Positions 1 to 6,471 of a stretch of DNA of 22,415 nt are shown here, piece by piece. The stretch covers positions 1-22,415 of IMG/VR virus record IMGVR_UViG_3300006925_000169; one strand, given 5' to 3'. The notes beneath the pieces were generated by a model. It was not told where the DNA came from. It did no database searches and saw only the letters and a program-made list of their open reading frames with translations. The number at the start of each line of letters is the position of its first letter. Position 1 is the first letter of the stretch. The stretch is from a virus. The position numbers and the translations under genes are program-made.

Positions 1-203
1 CCGCTGTCCCCAAACGTCTCCTCCACGTTAGGCAGGGCAATAAGCACCCTGTACCCCACCGGTTTTGGAATCGAGGCTTCTAGCTCCTCTTGGGTTTTGG
101 CCTCTTCAGCTATCTTCTTCTGCCGCTTTTCTTCCAACGCAGTCATTGCCGGGGCGACGGAGGCGTCAGCCCCCACCCCGCTAACGGTTACAGTCTCAGT
201 CAT
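1..203 (-). CDS. Partial GroES-like (Cpn10) co-chaperonin candidate, 5' end only
   Basis: The first 67 codons of a minus-strand gene that runs off the left edge; the ATG is at 203-201. After a charged, probably flexible N-terminus (about residues 20-45, rich in Glu, Lys and Gln) comes PKPVGYRVLIALPNVEETFG. This resembles the first beta strand of phage GroES-like proteins, in which a P-x-G-[WY]-[RK]-[IV]-L motif is followed by an acidic E-E-T/K turn. Such proteins cap a host GroEL-type chaperonin during folding of phage capsid proteins. The gene overlaps the end of the upstream 65-residue gene by 8 nt, so it belongs to the packaging/head operon. The Cpn10 mobile loop and C-terminus lie outside the window, so the call is tentative. 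A different head-associated protein is possible. Confidence 0.45.
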   Translation of the reverse strand, partial: MTETVTVSGVGADASVAPAMTALEEKRQKKIAEEAKTQEELEASIPKPVGYRVLIALPNVEETFGDS

Positions 204-393
204 CGTCATCTTCCATATAGTTACGCGAAAGGTCTGATACTTCTCGTAATGCGGCGTTAAGACCTCGAATCACGCCACACACCTCCCTATACTCGGCAAA
301 GTCTTTAGCCCCGCCGGATTTAAGAAAGTCTTCGCTGGAGCCTTTTAGCTCCGTAATTTTTTGGTTCAGCACGTCAAAGACGGTAGTAGACAA
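196..393 (-). CDS. Conserved small phage protein next to portal, 65 aa, TTG start
   Basis: A 65-residue, mostly helical, acidic protein ending in EDDDD. It resembles small conserved proteins found beside portal genes in many podo- and siphophages (a motif like AKDFAEYREVCGVIRGL), whose role is unknown to me. The start codon is TTG (393-391). It is chosen because an exceptionally complete Shine-Dalgarno lies 7 nt upstream and there is no in-frame ATG near it. The gene begins 12 nt after the portal stop and overlaps the next gene by 8 nt, so it is co-transcribed with portal. No membrane segment or signal peptide is visible. Confidence 0.8.
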   Translation of the reverse strand: MSTTVFDVLNQKITELKGSSEDFLKSGGAKDFAEYREVCGVIRGLNAALREVSDLSRNYMEDDDD

Positions 394-394
394 C

Positions 395-408
395 GGATCA
401 CCTCCTTA
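395..408 (-). promoter_or_regulatory. Full-length Shine-Dalgarno for the TTG-start gene
   Basis: Read on the minus strand this is TAAGGAGGTGATCC, complementary over all 14 nt to the bacterial 16S rRNA 3' tail (GGATCACCTCCTTA). Its first three bases are the portal stop codon. It probably compensates for the weak TTG start 7 nt downstream of AAGGAGG. Confidence 0.85.
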
Positions 409-2883
409 CTGGGGCATTTGCCCCTCTCTGTTGGCTTTCGCCATATCCAAAATAGCCTTGGCCTCGTCTAGGTCTTGCCTAGCGTTAGCCGCGTCTGTCT
501 GAGAAGCTATGCGAGCTGCTTCGATAGCTGATGACGCCTCAGCCTTCTTGGCCTCAAGGTCCAGCTTAGCGGCGTCAATGGCTGCGTCTGCCTGATCTTT
601 CTGGGCTTTGCGTTGTAGCTCTGCTTGCTTCAACTGTAGCTCTTGCTGTTGCATCTGGATAATCGGGTCTTGAGCTTGCTGCTGTGCCTGCTGCTGCGCG
701 GCCTGCTGTTGGTGTGCCTGAGTGAGCTGTATAGCCGCCTTAGACTGTAGCTGGGCTAGCTGTACTTCCATCTCTCTTGGCATCTCTTCGCCCGGAGCAG
801 GCAGAGGCGCACCAATACGCTCTTCGATCTGCTGGCGATATAGGAAGGCAGTGTGCTCTGCGATGTGAGCCTGCAGTGACGCCATGATCTGGTTGGCCAT
901 GGGGTTCTGCCCGATAGTCTGCATGACCATTGGGTCTTGCATGAAGGCTTGGTGAGTAGCAATGTGCGCCTGATGGTCTTGGTACATAAACGCTTTGATA
1001 GGGTCTCCTACCAGCGCATTCATGTTCTCTCCTACCGGGTCGGTAGGCTTCATATCGTCCTCTATTGGGACGAGCTTGTCGGCGTTCTTGATACCCAAGA
1101 CCTCGATCATCTGGCGATGAAGCTGTGGGAGGTCGTAGATTTGTGGGGTGGCCTGCGCCATCTGCAACACGGTTTGGTACTGGACCACTCGTTGGGCCAT
1201 CGTGCTGCTGTTGGGGTCGCTGACGGGAATTACTTCCACCATGGCATAGTCGGCGCGTCGCGCGCGGGGTTCACCACGATCAGGCACGTACATATACTCT
1301 TCAGGCGCGTACTCAGCGATGATCTTTCTTAGGAGCTTGAACTCCTGCTTCATCGCGTAATGGACACGGGATTGGACCGCAGCCATTGGCTTTAGAGTAC
1401 GCTCCAGTAGAGCGAGTGTGGTTCCAACAGGAGCATTTGCGCTCATGTCAGAGATATTCATGTCGCTAATTGCGCCTAAACGGCGGCCTTCTTCTGTGAT
1501 CTGCTTCAATAATGCAAGAAGGGTTTGGCTAGGCTCTTTATACGGCAGCGGCATAATATTGTCGCGGATACTGCCAGAGGGTACATCTACATCACGGAAT
1601 TCGCCCGGACCAATCGGTGTGTCGTCGCCCTTAACTCGTAGTCCGCGAGATTTGAGACCACCGGGGAGATTGGATAGGCTTCCAGCGTCCACGAGCTGGC
1701 GGATAAGGCTAGTACCAGCTTTAGCGTAACCACCAATAATATGAATGAGGCCGAGTCCATAAAATCCAAATCCGGGGACGTACACATAGTGCACGAAATG
1801 TTGACGCTTTAGCGTCAAAGAATCGTCAGGGTTCCAGTTGCGGCGTATAGCCAGCACTTCACCGGTACCCTTCTCAAGTGTTACCACATAAGGCTTTGCG
1901 ATCTGCAGGTCATCGGAATCACCTTCCTCGTCAGCGCCGTCAATACCGTCAATAATCAGGTCAGCGTGGACCTCAAGGATGGTGTAACGGTCGTCTGAAG
2001 TCAGGGATATACCCGACTGCTCCGCTTTTGCCTCTTCTATATCGCTAAAGAAGGAAACTGGATCACCCAGCTCGACTTCTTTGTAGAACCCAGCAGCTTG
2101 CAACTTGATGATCTCGTTCTTTGTCTTGCGCATCACATGCGTAACACGCTCCGCAGACTCAATATTAGAGGCTCCGTAGGGGACAATTACGTCTTCAGCT
2201 GGGATATATAGGGCGATTTGACGGCCAATATTGGGGTCAAAATACACCTTTTTGAAGGCTGAACCGGCTAAGCCAAGGCTATACAGCATACGCTCGTGTT
2301 CAGGGCGGTATTCTACCATAACCTCTGTAAGTTCGTAATTCATATCCGTTTTCACACGGAGCGCTGCGTCTTCTTTGTCCTTGGTTACCTCACCAAGAAT
2401 CTTAGTCTTAACCGGCCCGGCGGCGGGGAAAGTCTCGCTCATGGCCTCGGCTTGGAACCGGATAGCGGCTTCCGCCAAAATATTGCTATACACGCCACAG
2501 GCGTTTTCCCAAGGCTCGACACGCTCCTCGTAGTTGAAGCCAATCACGTCGAGGCCCTTCACGTAGCTATCGGCCCAGTCACGGCGGGCAGCCATGTCAC
2601 CCTCGATGGCCTCACACAAATCACCAGAGATAGATTGGAGCTGCTGGTCGTCTAGGTAGTCAACAAGGTTCGCATCGAAAGGCGCCATGTCGATTTCTTC
2701 GATCTCCTCACCGAAGCTAATCTCAACGCTTCCGTCATCAAGCTCCACCATCACGGGCAGGTCGCCCTCGGTTACCACATCGACACCTACCATGGCGTCA
2801 GGCTCGCCCATCTCGCTCATGCCCTCTACCAACTCGTCGTCCATGCCCTCGGGCATGCCATACAATCCTTTTTCAATAGCCAT
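406..2883 (-). CDS. Phage portal protein
   Basis: An 825-residue protein that follows the large terminase with a 1-nt stop/start overlap. The length, position and sequence character fit a portal: the dodecameric ring at the capsid vertex through which DNA is packaged and to which the terminase motor docks. The first ~80 residues are very acidic. A folded core runs from about residue 90 to 660 and contains conserved-looking stretches such as EPWENACGVYSNILAEA, where the invariant-looking Trp/Asn precede a long helix. From about residue 690 the protein becomes a Gln/Ala-rich coiled coil (long runs of QQ, AQQQAQ, then KAEL/AKLDLEAKKAEA repeats), consistent with the C-terminal barrel helices of large podovirus-type portals. 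The 825-residue length is closer to P22/T7-like portals than to the ~400-500-residue siphovirus type. No frameshift is visible. Confidence 0.85.
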   Translation of the reverse strand: MAIEKGLYGMPEGMDDELVEGMSEMGEPDAMVGVDVVTEGDLPVMVELDDGSVEISFGEEIEEIDMAPFDANLVDYLDDQQLQSISGDLCEAIEGDMAARRDWADSYVKGLDVIGFNYEERVEPWENACGVYSNILAEAAIRFQAEAMSETFPAAGPVKTKILGEVTKDKEDAALRVKTDMNYELTEVMVEYRPEHERMLYSLGLAGSAFKKVYFDPNIGRQIALYIPAEDVIVPYGASNIESAERVTHVMRKTKNEIIKLQAAGFYKEVELGDPVSFFSDIEEAKAEQSGISLTSDDRYTILEVHADLIIDGIDGADEEGDSDDLQIAKPYVVTLEKGTGEVLAIRRNWNPDDSLTLKRQHFVHYVYVPGFGFYGLGLIHIIGGYAKAGTSLIRQLVDAGSLSNLPGGLKSRGLRVKGDDTPIGPGEFRDVDVPSGSIRDNIMPLPYKEPSQTLLALLKQITEEGRRLGAISDMNISDMSANAPVGTTLALLERTLKPMAAVQSRVHYAMKQEFKLLRKIIAEYAPEEYMYVPDRGEPRARRADYAMVEVIPVSDPNSSTMAQRVVQYQTVLQMAQATPQIYDLPQLHRQMIEVLGIKNADKLVPIEDDMKPTDPVGENMNALVGDPIKAFMYQDHQAHIATHQAFMQDPMVMQTIGQNPMANQIMASLQAHIAEHTAFLYRQQIEERIGAPLPAPGEEMPREMEVQLAQLQSKAAIQLTQAHQQQAAQQQAQQQAQDPIIQMQQQELQLKQAELQRKAQKDQADAAIDAAKLDLEAKKAEASSAIEAARIASQTDAANARQDLDEAKAILDMAKANREGQMPQ

Positions 2884-4415
2884 TAGTAATATCCGCCTCT
2901 GCGCCTATACATTGCATCTTCTTCCTCTTCGTCCGAAGGCAACCTTATGAATCCACCTTTTCTGAACCGCATCATTGCTAGAGACACGGAGTCCACATAG
3001 TCATCATGCTCGCCTGCGGGGAAGCTCGCAACCTCATCAATCACCTCCTCCGCCCACTGACTGTTGGGCGCCCAGACCATACCCGAAGCGAACAGGTCTG
3101 ATACCGCGTTGAGCCTACTTATCTTGTCGTTACCTCTGGTCGGAGTGTACTCCTGCACCGGTATACCCATCGCTCGCAGCTCGTATATCAGCGGCGACCC
3201 CGAGGCTTTTTTCTCCACAATGAGAGCGTCAGGCTCCCACCCGTAATACTGGTCCACTGCCGTCTTCTTCAGCGTCGGGAACTCCATTCGCTCCCTGTAC
3301 GCGTTGAGCAGTATAATATTAGCCCTGTTCACCCCTTCTGCGTCGGGCTGGTAGAACACACCCCACGTAGTACAGGCTGAGTAGTCCGACCGGTTAGTCT
3401 TCTCGAACGCCGTATCCCACGACTGCAGGATGAAGTCTACCGGTGGTGGGTCCTCTTTCTCCCACGTTTGCCACCAATCTCGCTTGATTATGGCTGATGT
3501 CTCGGATGTCGGCTGCTGCTGGTACTGCGCCATCCACTTGCCGTTGGGCAGTTCTTCCCGTAGCGCCTTAAGCTCTTCCTCCGACCAAAACTCAGGCCAC
3601 AGCGGGTTATCCGAGGGCATCAGGGCAGGGAACTCAATAACTTCCCACTCGTCTCCGCCTCGCTGGGCCGAAGACTTGAGCACCCTAGCTGTCAAATCCC
3701 TGAGCGACCAACGCGTCATTACGATCACGATAGCTCCGCCCGGCTGTAAACGCTGACGAGGACCCGAGGTGTACCACTCGTAAGTCTTGTCGTATATCTC
3801 TGGGCTAGTCTCAGCTAGCGCCGCCTCTTGTTCCGAGTGCGGGTCATCAATAATCAGTAGGTCCGCGCCCTTACCAGTTACCGCACCGCCCACACCGATA
3901 GCGAAATAGTCGCCACCCTTGCTCGTGTTCCATCGTCCTGCTGCCTTACTGTCGGCTGACAGGTGCAAATCAGGGAATATGTCGTGGTATATCTCCTGAT
4001 CCACTAAGTTACGTACTTTTCGACCGAAACCTACCGCAAGTTCTGCAGTGTGTGAGGTCTGGATAATCTTCTTGTGCGGATATTTACCCAAAAACCAAGC
4101 AGGCAGAAGATAAGAAGCAAACTCAGACTTAGTGTGACGAGGAGGCATATTGATAATAAGGCGCTTACACTCGCCCCGAGCCACTCGTTCAAACGCTTCG
4201 GCCATCTTTGCATGGTGTCTACCCGATATAAACGTAGGCCAGACCTGATTCGTGAAATCTAGGAACTTAGTCTGCGCTTTTTTCTGCTTTTTGAGCTTCG
4301 CTAAATGCTCAAGTTCGGCAAGCAGTTTCTCTTGTTCTGACTGCGATAGCAGAGGTAAGACAGTGGGGAGGTCCTTTAAAGACAGCCCGTCAAACGGAGA
4401 CGTCGAGTTCGTCAT
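2883..4415 (-). CDS. terL: Terminase large subunit
   Basis: A 510-residue packaging motor that translocates and cuts concatemeric DNA at the portal. The N-terminal ATPase has a Walker A-like PPRHTKS (residues 91-97), Walker B LLIIDDPHS (D190, D191) and the coupling motif VMTRW (232-236). The C-terminal RNase H-like nuclease has its acidic residues at SWDTAF (D333), LIVEKKASG (E401) and EHDDYVDS (D471/D472/D475). All expected motifs are present and the length is normal for the family. The first 26 nt overlap the end of terS, and the stop overlaps the portal ATG, so terS-terL-portal form one translationally coupled operon. Confidence 0.96.
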   Translation of the reverse strand: MTNSTSPFDGLSLKDLPTVLPLLSQSEQEKLLAELEHLAKLKKQKKAQTKFLDFTNQVWPTFISGRHHAKMAEAFERVARGECKRLIINMPPRHTKSEFASYLLPAWFLGKYPHKKIIQTSHTAELAVGFGRKVRNLVDQEIYHDIFPDLHLSADSKAAGRWNTSKGGDYFAIGVGGAVTGKGADLLIIDDPHSEQEAALAETSPEIYDKTYEWYTSGPRQRLQPGGAIVIVMTRWSLRDLTARVLKSSAQRGGDEWEVIEFPALMPSDNPLWPEFWSEEELKALREELPNGKWMAQYQQQPTSETSAIIKRDWWQTWEKEDPPPVDFILQSWDTAFEKTNRSDYSACTTWGVFYQPDAEGVNRANIILLNAYRERMEFPTLKKTAVDQYYGWEPDALIVEKKASGSPLIYELRAMGIPVQEYTPTRGNDKISRLNAVSDLFASGMVWAPNSQWAEEVIDEVASFPAGEHDDYVDSVSLAMMRFRKGGFIRLPSDEEEEDAMYRRRGGYY

Positions 4416-5052
4416 CTTCTGCCTCCACGTCTTCTTCTACGTCTGCATCTTCTATATCTTCGCCAAGCACTCCTAAAGCGTCGTCTAATCTAGACTTCGT
4501 ATCGTCTTCAAGCACGCCCAACTGCTCGTCCAAGGGGACTGTTTCTACCACAGTTGCGTTAAGCAGGTTCTTCACCCGCTCCTTAATCGCGCTTTCTAAG
4601 TCTTCAGGGTTCTTATAGTTTATCGTTACCTCACTGCGTTCAGTGAAGATACCAATGTCGCTATGCTTACCGAGTAGCTCAAGTGCTTTCAGCTCGTACC
4701 TTGGGTCGCCGCAGTCGGCAATCTCCATGAGCTTATTCGTAATAGCAGCGCGAGCTTGGGCCGCGTCCATAGCCAGTTGTTGGCCGTAGGAGCGTAAAAA
4801 GGCAGCCGCAGCAAAAGCTGTGGTCTGATTAGACAGGTTGGTGGGCTTTTTGGATTCCGCCACAGCCCGCAGGAGTTCTTTCTCCCGCTCTACATCCCCT
4901 TCGCTAATATCGAGGGATGCACCCAATGATTCTTGAAGTTCTGCCGTATTTCCGGCAACAGCCATCTCTTCCAAGAGAGTACTAGGCTTCTCTTCGGCCA
5001 GATCGTAAGGGACCTTGTGGTCCTTAGTTGGCTCCACTTTTACAGTAGGCAT
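4390..5052 (-). CDS. terS: Terminase small subunit
   Basis: A 220-residue protein immediately upstream of terL and overlapping it by 26 nt, the usual terS-terL order. The central part (about residues 70-125) is helical and Ala-rich and is followed by YELKALELLGKHSDIGIF, a pattern typical of phage small terminases, where this helix precedes the oligomerisation domain. The last ~35 residues are almost entirely acidic and probably disordered. Small terminases recognise the packaging site on phage DNA and load TerL. In many phages that site lies in or next to terS, which makes the repeat-rich DNA just upstream (5053-5600) a candidate. The ATG at 5052 has only a weak Shine-Dalgarno. Confidence 0.78.
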   Translation of the reverse strand: MPTVKVEPTKDHKVPYDLAEEKPSTLLEEMAVAGNTAELQESLGASLDISEGDVEREKELLRAVAESKKPTNLSNQTTAFAAAAFLRSYGQQLAMDAAQARAAITNKLMEIADCGDPRYELKALELLGKHSDIGIFTERSEVTINYKNPEDLESAIKERVKNLLNATVVETVPLDEQLGVLEDDTKSRLDDALGVLGEDIEDADVEEDVEAEDDELDVSV

Positions 5053-5121
5053 ATGTTTTCGCAGGTAAAAATACCGAGTTGGGCGCAGTGTAAGTCATTG
5101 CTACAGCAGGTGCAAGCGTTC

Positions 5122-5187
5122 TGGGTACAGAAAGCATTGGTGGGTACGTAGACGGTATTAGTACCCATTTTGGGTATGTCGTGGGTA
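5122..5187. repeat. Cluster of TGGGTA boxes, one inverted
   Basis: TGGGTA occurs at 5122, 5141, 5171 and 5182 on the plus strand, and inverted (TACCCA) at 5162. The last inverted/direct pair forms TACCCA-TTT-TGGGTA (5162-5176). The cluster lies 70-135 bp upstream of the terS start, so it may be an operator or protein-binding array for the packaging operon or a packaging site. No promoter for the minus-strand genes is clear here. Confidence 0.5.
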
Positions 5188-5204
5188 ATAAAATCAATAA
5201 GTTA
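5187..5204 (-). repeat. Inverted copy of 18-bp repeat (16/18 match)
   Basis: Read on the minus strand this is TAACTTATTGATTTTATT, differing at two positions from the two perfect copies at 5389 and 5463. It lies 20 bp left of the tRNA-T-arm-like segment, on the opposite side from the perfect copies. Confidence 0.65.
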
Positions 5205-5223
5205 CACGTACAAAAATATTTTA

Positions 5224-5238
5224 GAGGGATTCGAACTC
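5224..5238 (-). other. tRNA T-arm-like segment; possible attP core
   Basis: Read on the minus strand the segment is GAGTTCGAATCCCTC, which contains the canonical T-loop GTTCGAATC plus a 3' stem half. No complete tRNA can be folded: the 5' T-stem half does not pair properly and no matching acceptor strand exists upstream. An isolated 3'-tRNA fragment in phage DNA, flanked by short repeats, is the usual look of an attachment site for integration into a host tRNA gene. No integrase is present in this window, so this is a hypothesis. Confidence 0.35.
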
Positions 5239-5257
5239 ACCCTTTGGGTCCCTTGAC

Positions 5258-5327
5258 GGGGGGTGTTTCTGTGTGCGCGGGGGGTGGGGTCTGGCAGATG
5301 GGAAATAAAAAGATAGGGGGTGGGGGG
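5258..5327 (+). other. G-run-rich segment
   Basis: Six runs of 3-6 G lie on the plus strand (5258-5263, 5279-5284, 5286-5289, 5300-5302, 5316-5320, 5322-5327) and no supported gene covers them. The arrangement could form intramolecular G-quadruplexes with longer loops. Open frames crossing it on the minus strand are low-complexity and rejected. Confidence 0.5.
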
Positions 5328-5388
5328 TAAAGAGAGGTAAGCTGATGAGTTGCTTGCTGTGAAAACTTTCTGTAATTTTTGTTGCGCG

Positions 5389-5406
5389 TAAGTCATTGAT
5401 TTTATT
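5389..5406 (+). repeat. 18-bp direct repeat, copy 1
   Basis: TAAGTCATTGATTTTATT, identical to the copy at 5463-5480, with 74 bp start to start. The first ten bases (TAAGTCATTG) occur again at 5091-5100. Candidate binding site for an integrase arm domain, the small terminase or a regulator. Confidence 0.75.
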
Positions 5407-5419
5407 AGTAAGACGGAAA

Positions 5420-5460
5420 GTAGGACTACGGGGAAGGCGGGACTATCCAAAAAGTCCTAC
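5420..5460. repeat. 8-bp inverted repeat between the direct repeats
   Basis: GTAGGACT (5420-5427) pairs with AGTCCTAC (5453-5460) across a 25-nt G-rich loop. The second arm ends 2 bp before direct-repeat copy 2. It could be a hairpin or a protein-binding dyad. Confidence 0.5.
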
Positions 5461-5462
5461 GC

Positions 5463-5480
5463 TAAGTCATTGATTTTATT
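5463..5480 (+). repeat. 18-bp direct repeat, copy 2
   Basis: A perfect second copy of TAAGTCATTGATTTTATT, in the same orientation as the copy at 5389. Confidence 0.75.
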
Positions 5481-5569
5481 GGGAAGTGGTTTTTAAGTTT
5501 GTCAGGGTGTGTGATGTAATGTGCAAACTATTATGTATATACAAGCTATGGTACCTGACTGACACAAGT

Positions 5570-5592
5570 GGGGGGTGGGGGAGGGGTGGGGG
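5570..5592 (+). other. Strong G-quadruplex motif upstream of a promoter
   Basis: Four G-runs of 6, 5, 4 and 5 bases (5570-5575, 5577-5581, 5583-5586, 5588-5592) are separated by single bases T, A and T. One-base loops favour a very stable parallel G-quadruplex in the plus strand. It ends 14 bp before the -35 of the promoter at 5607. Confidence 0.7.
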
Positions 5593-5606
5593 TCGCCGAG
5601 GCCGAT

Positions 5607-5634
5607 TTGACTTTGTACCACGATTTGCTATTAT
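5607..5634 (+). promoter_or_regulatory. Sigma70-type promoter with a GTACCAC box in the spacer
   Basis: -35 TTGACT (5607-5612), 16-bp spacer, -10 TATTAT (5629-5634). The spacer carries one GTACCAC half-site (5615-5621), at a place similar to the full palindrome in the two stronger promoters at 6874 and 9039. Transcription would start near 5641 and read through the palindrome into the gene at 5711. Confidence 0.6.
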
Positions 5635-5672
5635 ATACCCAAGTCGAGCGCACGCGGCGCTTGGCATAATCA

Positions 5673-5691
5673 AACCTACACGTTGTAGGTT
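5673..5691. repeat. 19-bp palindrome copy 1 (loop CGT)
   Basis: AACCTACA-CGT-TGTAGGTT, with perfect 8-bp arms. It lies about 30 nt after the predicted transcription start and 7 bp before the GGAG (5698-5701) of the next gene. Only this copy and the one at 6252 have CGT in the centre, and the two bracket the same gene. Confidence 0.9.
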
Positions 5692-5710
5692 CCATTTGGA
5701 GATCGAAATC

Positions 5711-6253
5711 ATGACTAAAAAAACTACTGCTACTGTAACACCCGTACCCGCTGCTGATTTAACTGAGTTTCAAGCGGCTATTGCGAACGATGTTAAAACC
5801 GCCGTCAAATCTATGACATCCGGCCGCGAAGTCGCCGCTGCATATGACGCGCGCTTTCCTTTCAATTGGACGCTATTTAAAGGAAACAAGAAGGCGGAAA
5901 ATTGCGGCATGAGCGCCGAGGAGTATAAGGCCGTCCGCGATGCGCGCACCGAGTATCGCGATGCTTGGAACAACGCGGAAGACGAAAACGGCAATCCCGT
6001 CAAACTGTATTCATTCGATCGCCGCTGGCAGTATATAACCGAAACCAGCACGCACGCACCGGAAGCCGAGGAAAGCGAAGCCGAGGAAAGCGAGAGCGAT
6101 GCGCCGAGCGCTAAGACGAAAGCCGAGCAGTGCCAAGCCGCGCTTGAAAACGCGCTGCGCTACGCTACGCATGAGGAGTTTGACGGCAATATCTGCACCG
6201 CCGAGGCGATCCGCGAAGCGCTGAAGCTAAATGGATGGACGGAAGCCGAGTAA
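5711..6253 (+). CDS. Unknown 180-aa protein of a stand-alone cassette
   Basis: I do not recognise this protein. It starts at ATG 5711 with GGAG nine bases upstream; the open frame extends further 5' but that part is low-complexity. The N-terminal half (about residues 15-115) is a mixed, aromatic-containing, probably folded region (PFNWTLFKGNKK, YKAVRDARTEYRDAW, YSFDRRWQYI). Residues ~120-140 are an acidic, repetitive linker (EAEESEAEESES). The last ~40 residues look like a small helical domain. Its codons are richer in GCC, GCG, GAG and CGC than those of its neighbours. It has its own promoter upstream and a terminator 23 bp after its stop, with a palindrome on each side. It therefore looks like an independently expressed accessory (moron-type) gene. 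Confidence 0.75.
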   Translation: MTKKTTATVTPVPAADLTEFQAAIANDVKTAVKSMTSGREVAAAYDARFPFNWTLFKGNKKAENCGMSAEEYKAVRDARTEYRDAWNNAEDENGNPVKLYSFDRRWQYITETSTHAPEAEESEAEESESDAPSAKTKAEQCQAALENALRYATHEEFDGNICTAEAIREALKLNGWTEAE

Positions 6254-6270
6254 CCTACACGTTGTAGGTT
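6252..6270. repeat. 19-bp palindrome copy 2 (loop CGT)
   Basis: AACCTACA-CGT-TGTAGGTT. It overlaps the last two bases of the TAA stop of the preceding gene and lies 6 bp before a terminator hairpin, so it closes the cassette opened by copy 1. Confidence 0.9.
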
Positions 6271-6275
6271 CAACC

Positions 6276-6300
6276 GCCGCCCTACGGGGCGGCATCTTTT
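6276..6300 (+). terminator. Rho-independent terminator of the cassette
   Basis: Stem GCCGCCC (6276-6282) / GGGCGGC (6287-6293), tetraloop TACG, then ATCTTTT. It lies 23 bp after the stop of the 180-aa gene. Confidence 0.85.
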
Positions 6301-6414
6301 CGGAGTGTTTGCGATGGTTTAATTTCGGCGAGTAACTCTCGCTAGGGACAACGAGCATAGGAGCGCGCCGCTGTAACGCGTAAGGAAAGAGCCTGTCTAA
6401 GTGTTCGCCCACCC
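6301..6414 (+). ncRNA. Possible small RNA between two terminators
   Basis: No open frame with a start and ribosome site fits here. Yet the stretch ends in a strong terminator (6415-6444) that is separate from the one at 6276-6300. It contains a hairpin GCGAG-TAACT-CTCGC and a GCGCGCCGC...GCG segment. A second terminator with no gene before it suggests either a short non-coding transcript or a back-up terminator for read-through. No convincing promoter was found, so this is weak. Confidence 0.2.
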
Positions 6415-6444
6415 AAGCCCACCAGTAAAACGGTGGGCTTTTTT
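6415..6444 (+). terminator. Strong rho-independent terminator
   Basis: Stem AAGCCCACC (6415-6423) / GGTGGGCTT (6432-6440) with an 8-nt loop, running into a T-tract to 6444. The stem is nine base pairs. It insulates the early-promoter region from anything upstream. Confidence 0.9.
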
Positions 6445-6456
6445 GTGTCTGGCTCT

Positions 6457-6471
6457 CGCGAAATTTTCGCG
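6457..6471. repeat. 15-bp palindrome CGCGAAATTTTCGCG
   Basis: Seven-bp arms around a single central T, 13 bp after the terminator. It occurs once in the window. Candidate protein-binding site. Confidence 0.5.

Noticed and set aside
937-2655. Plus-strand open frames opposite portal
   Set aside because: They are antisense shadows of the portal coding frame, with no ribosome sites or recognisable domains.
5150-5330. A complete tRNA gene on the minus strand around the GTTCGAATC motif
   Set aside because: The 5' T-stem half does not pair, no acceptor partner for the following bases exists in the ~70 nt upstream, and no D-arm or anticodon arm can be placed.
5486-5710. A 75-codon N-terminal extension of the 180-aa gene
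   Set aside because: It would be translated from G-runs, the promoter and the palindrome; a proper ribosome site exists only before ATG 5711.
5202-5712. Two minus-strand open frames of 82 and 78 codons in the intergenic region
   Set aside because: Their proteins are Pro/Ser/Thr-rich translations of G-runs and repeats, they lack ribosome sites, and one would run into the forward promoter and palindrome.
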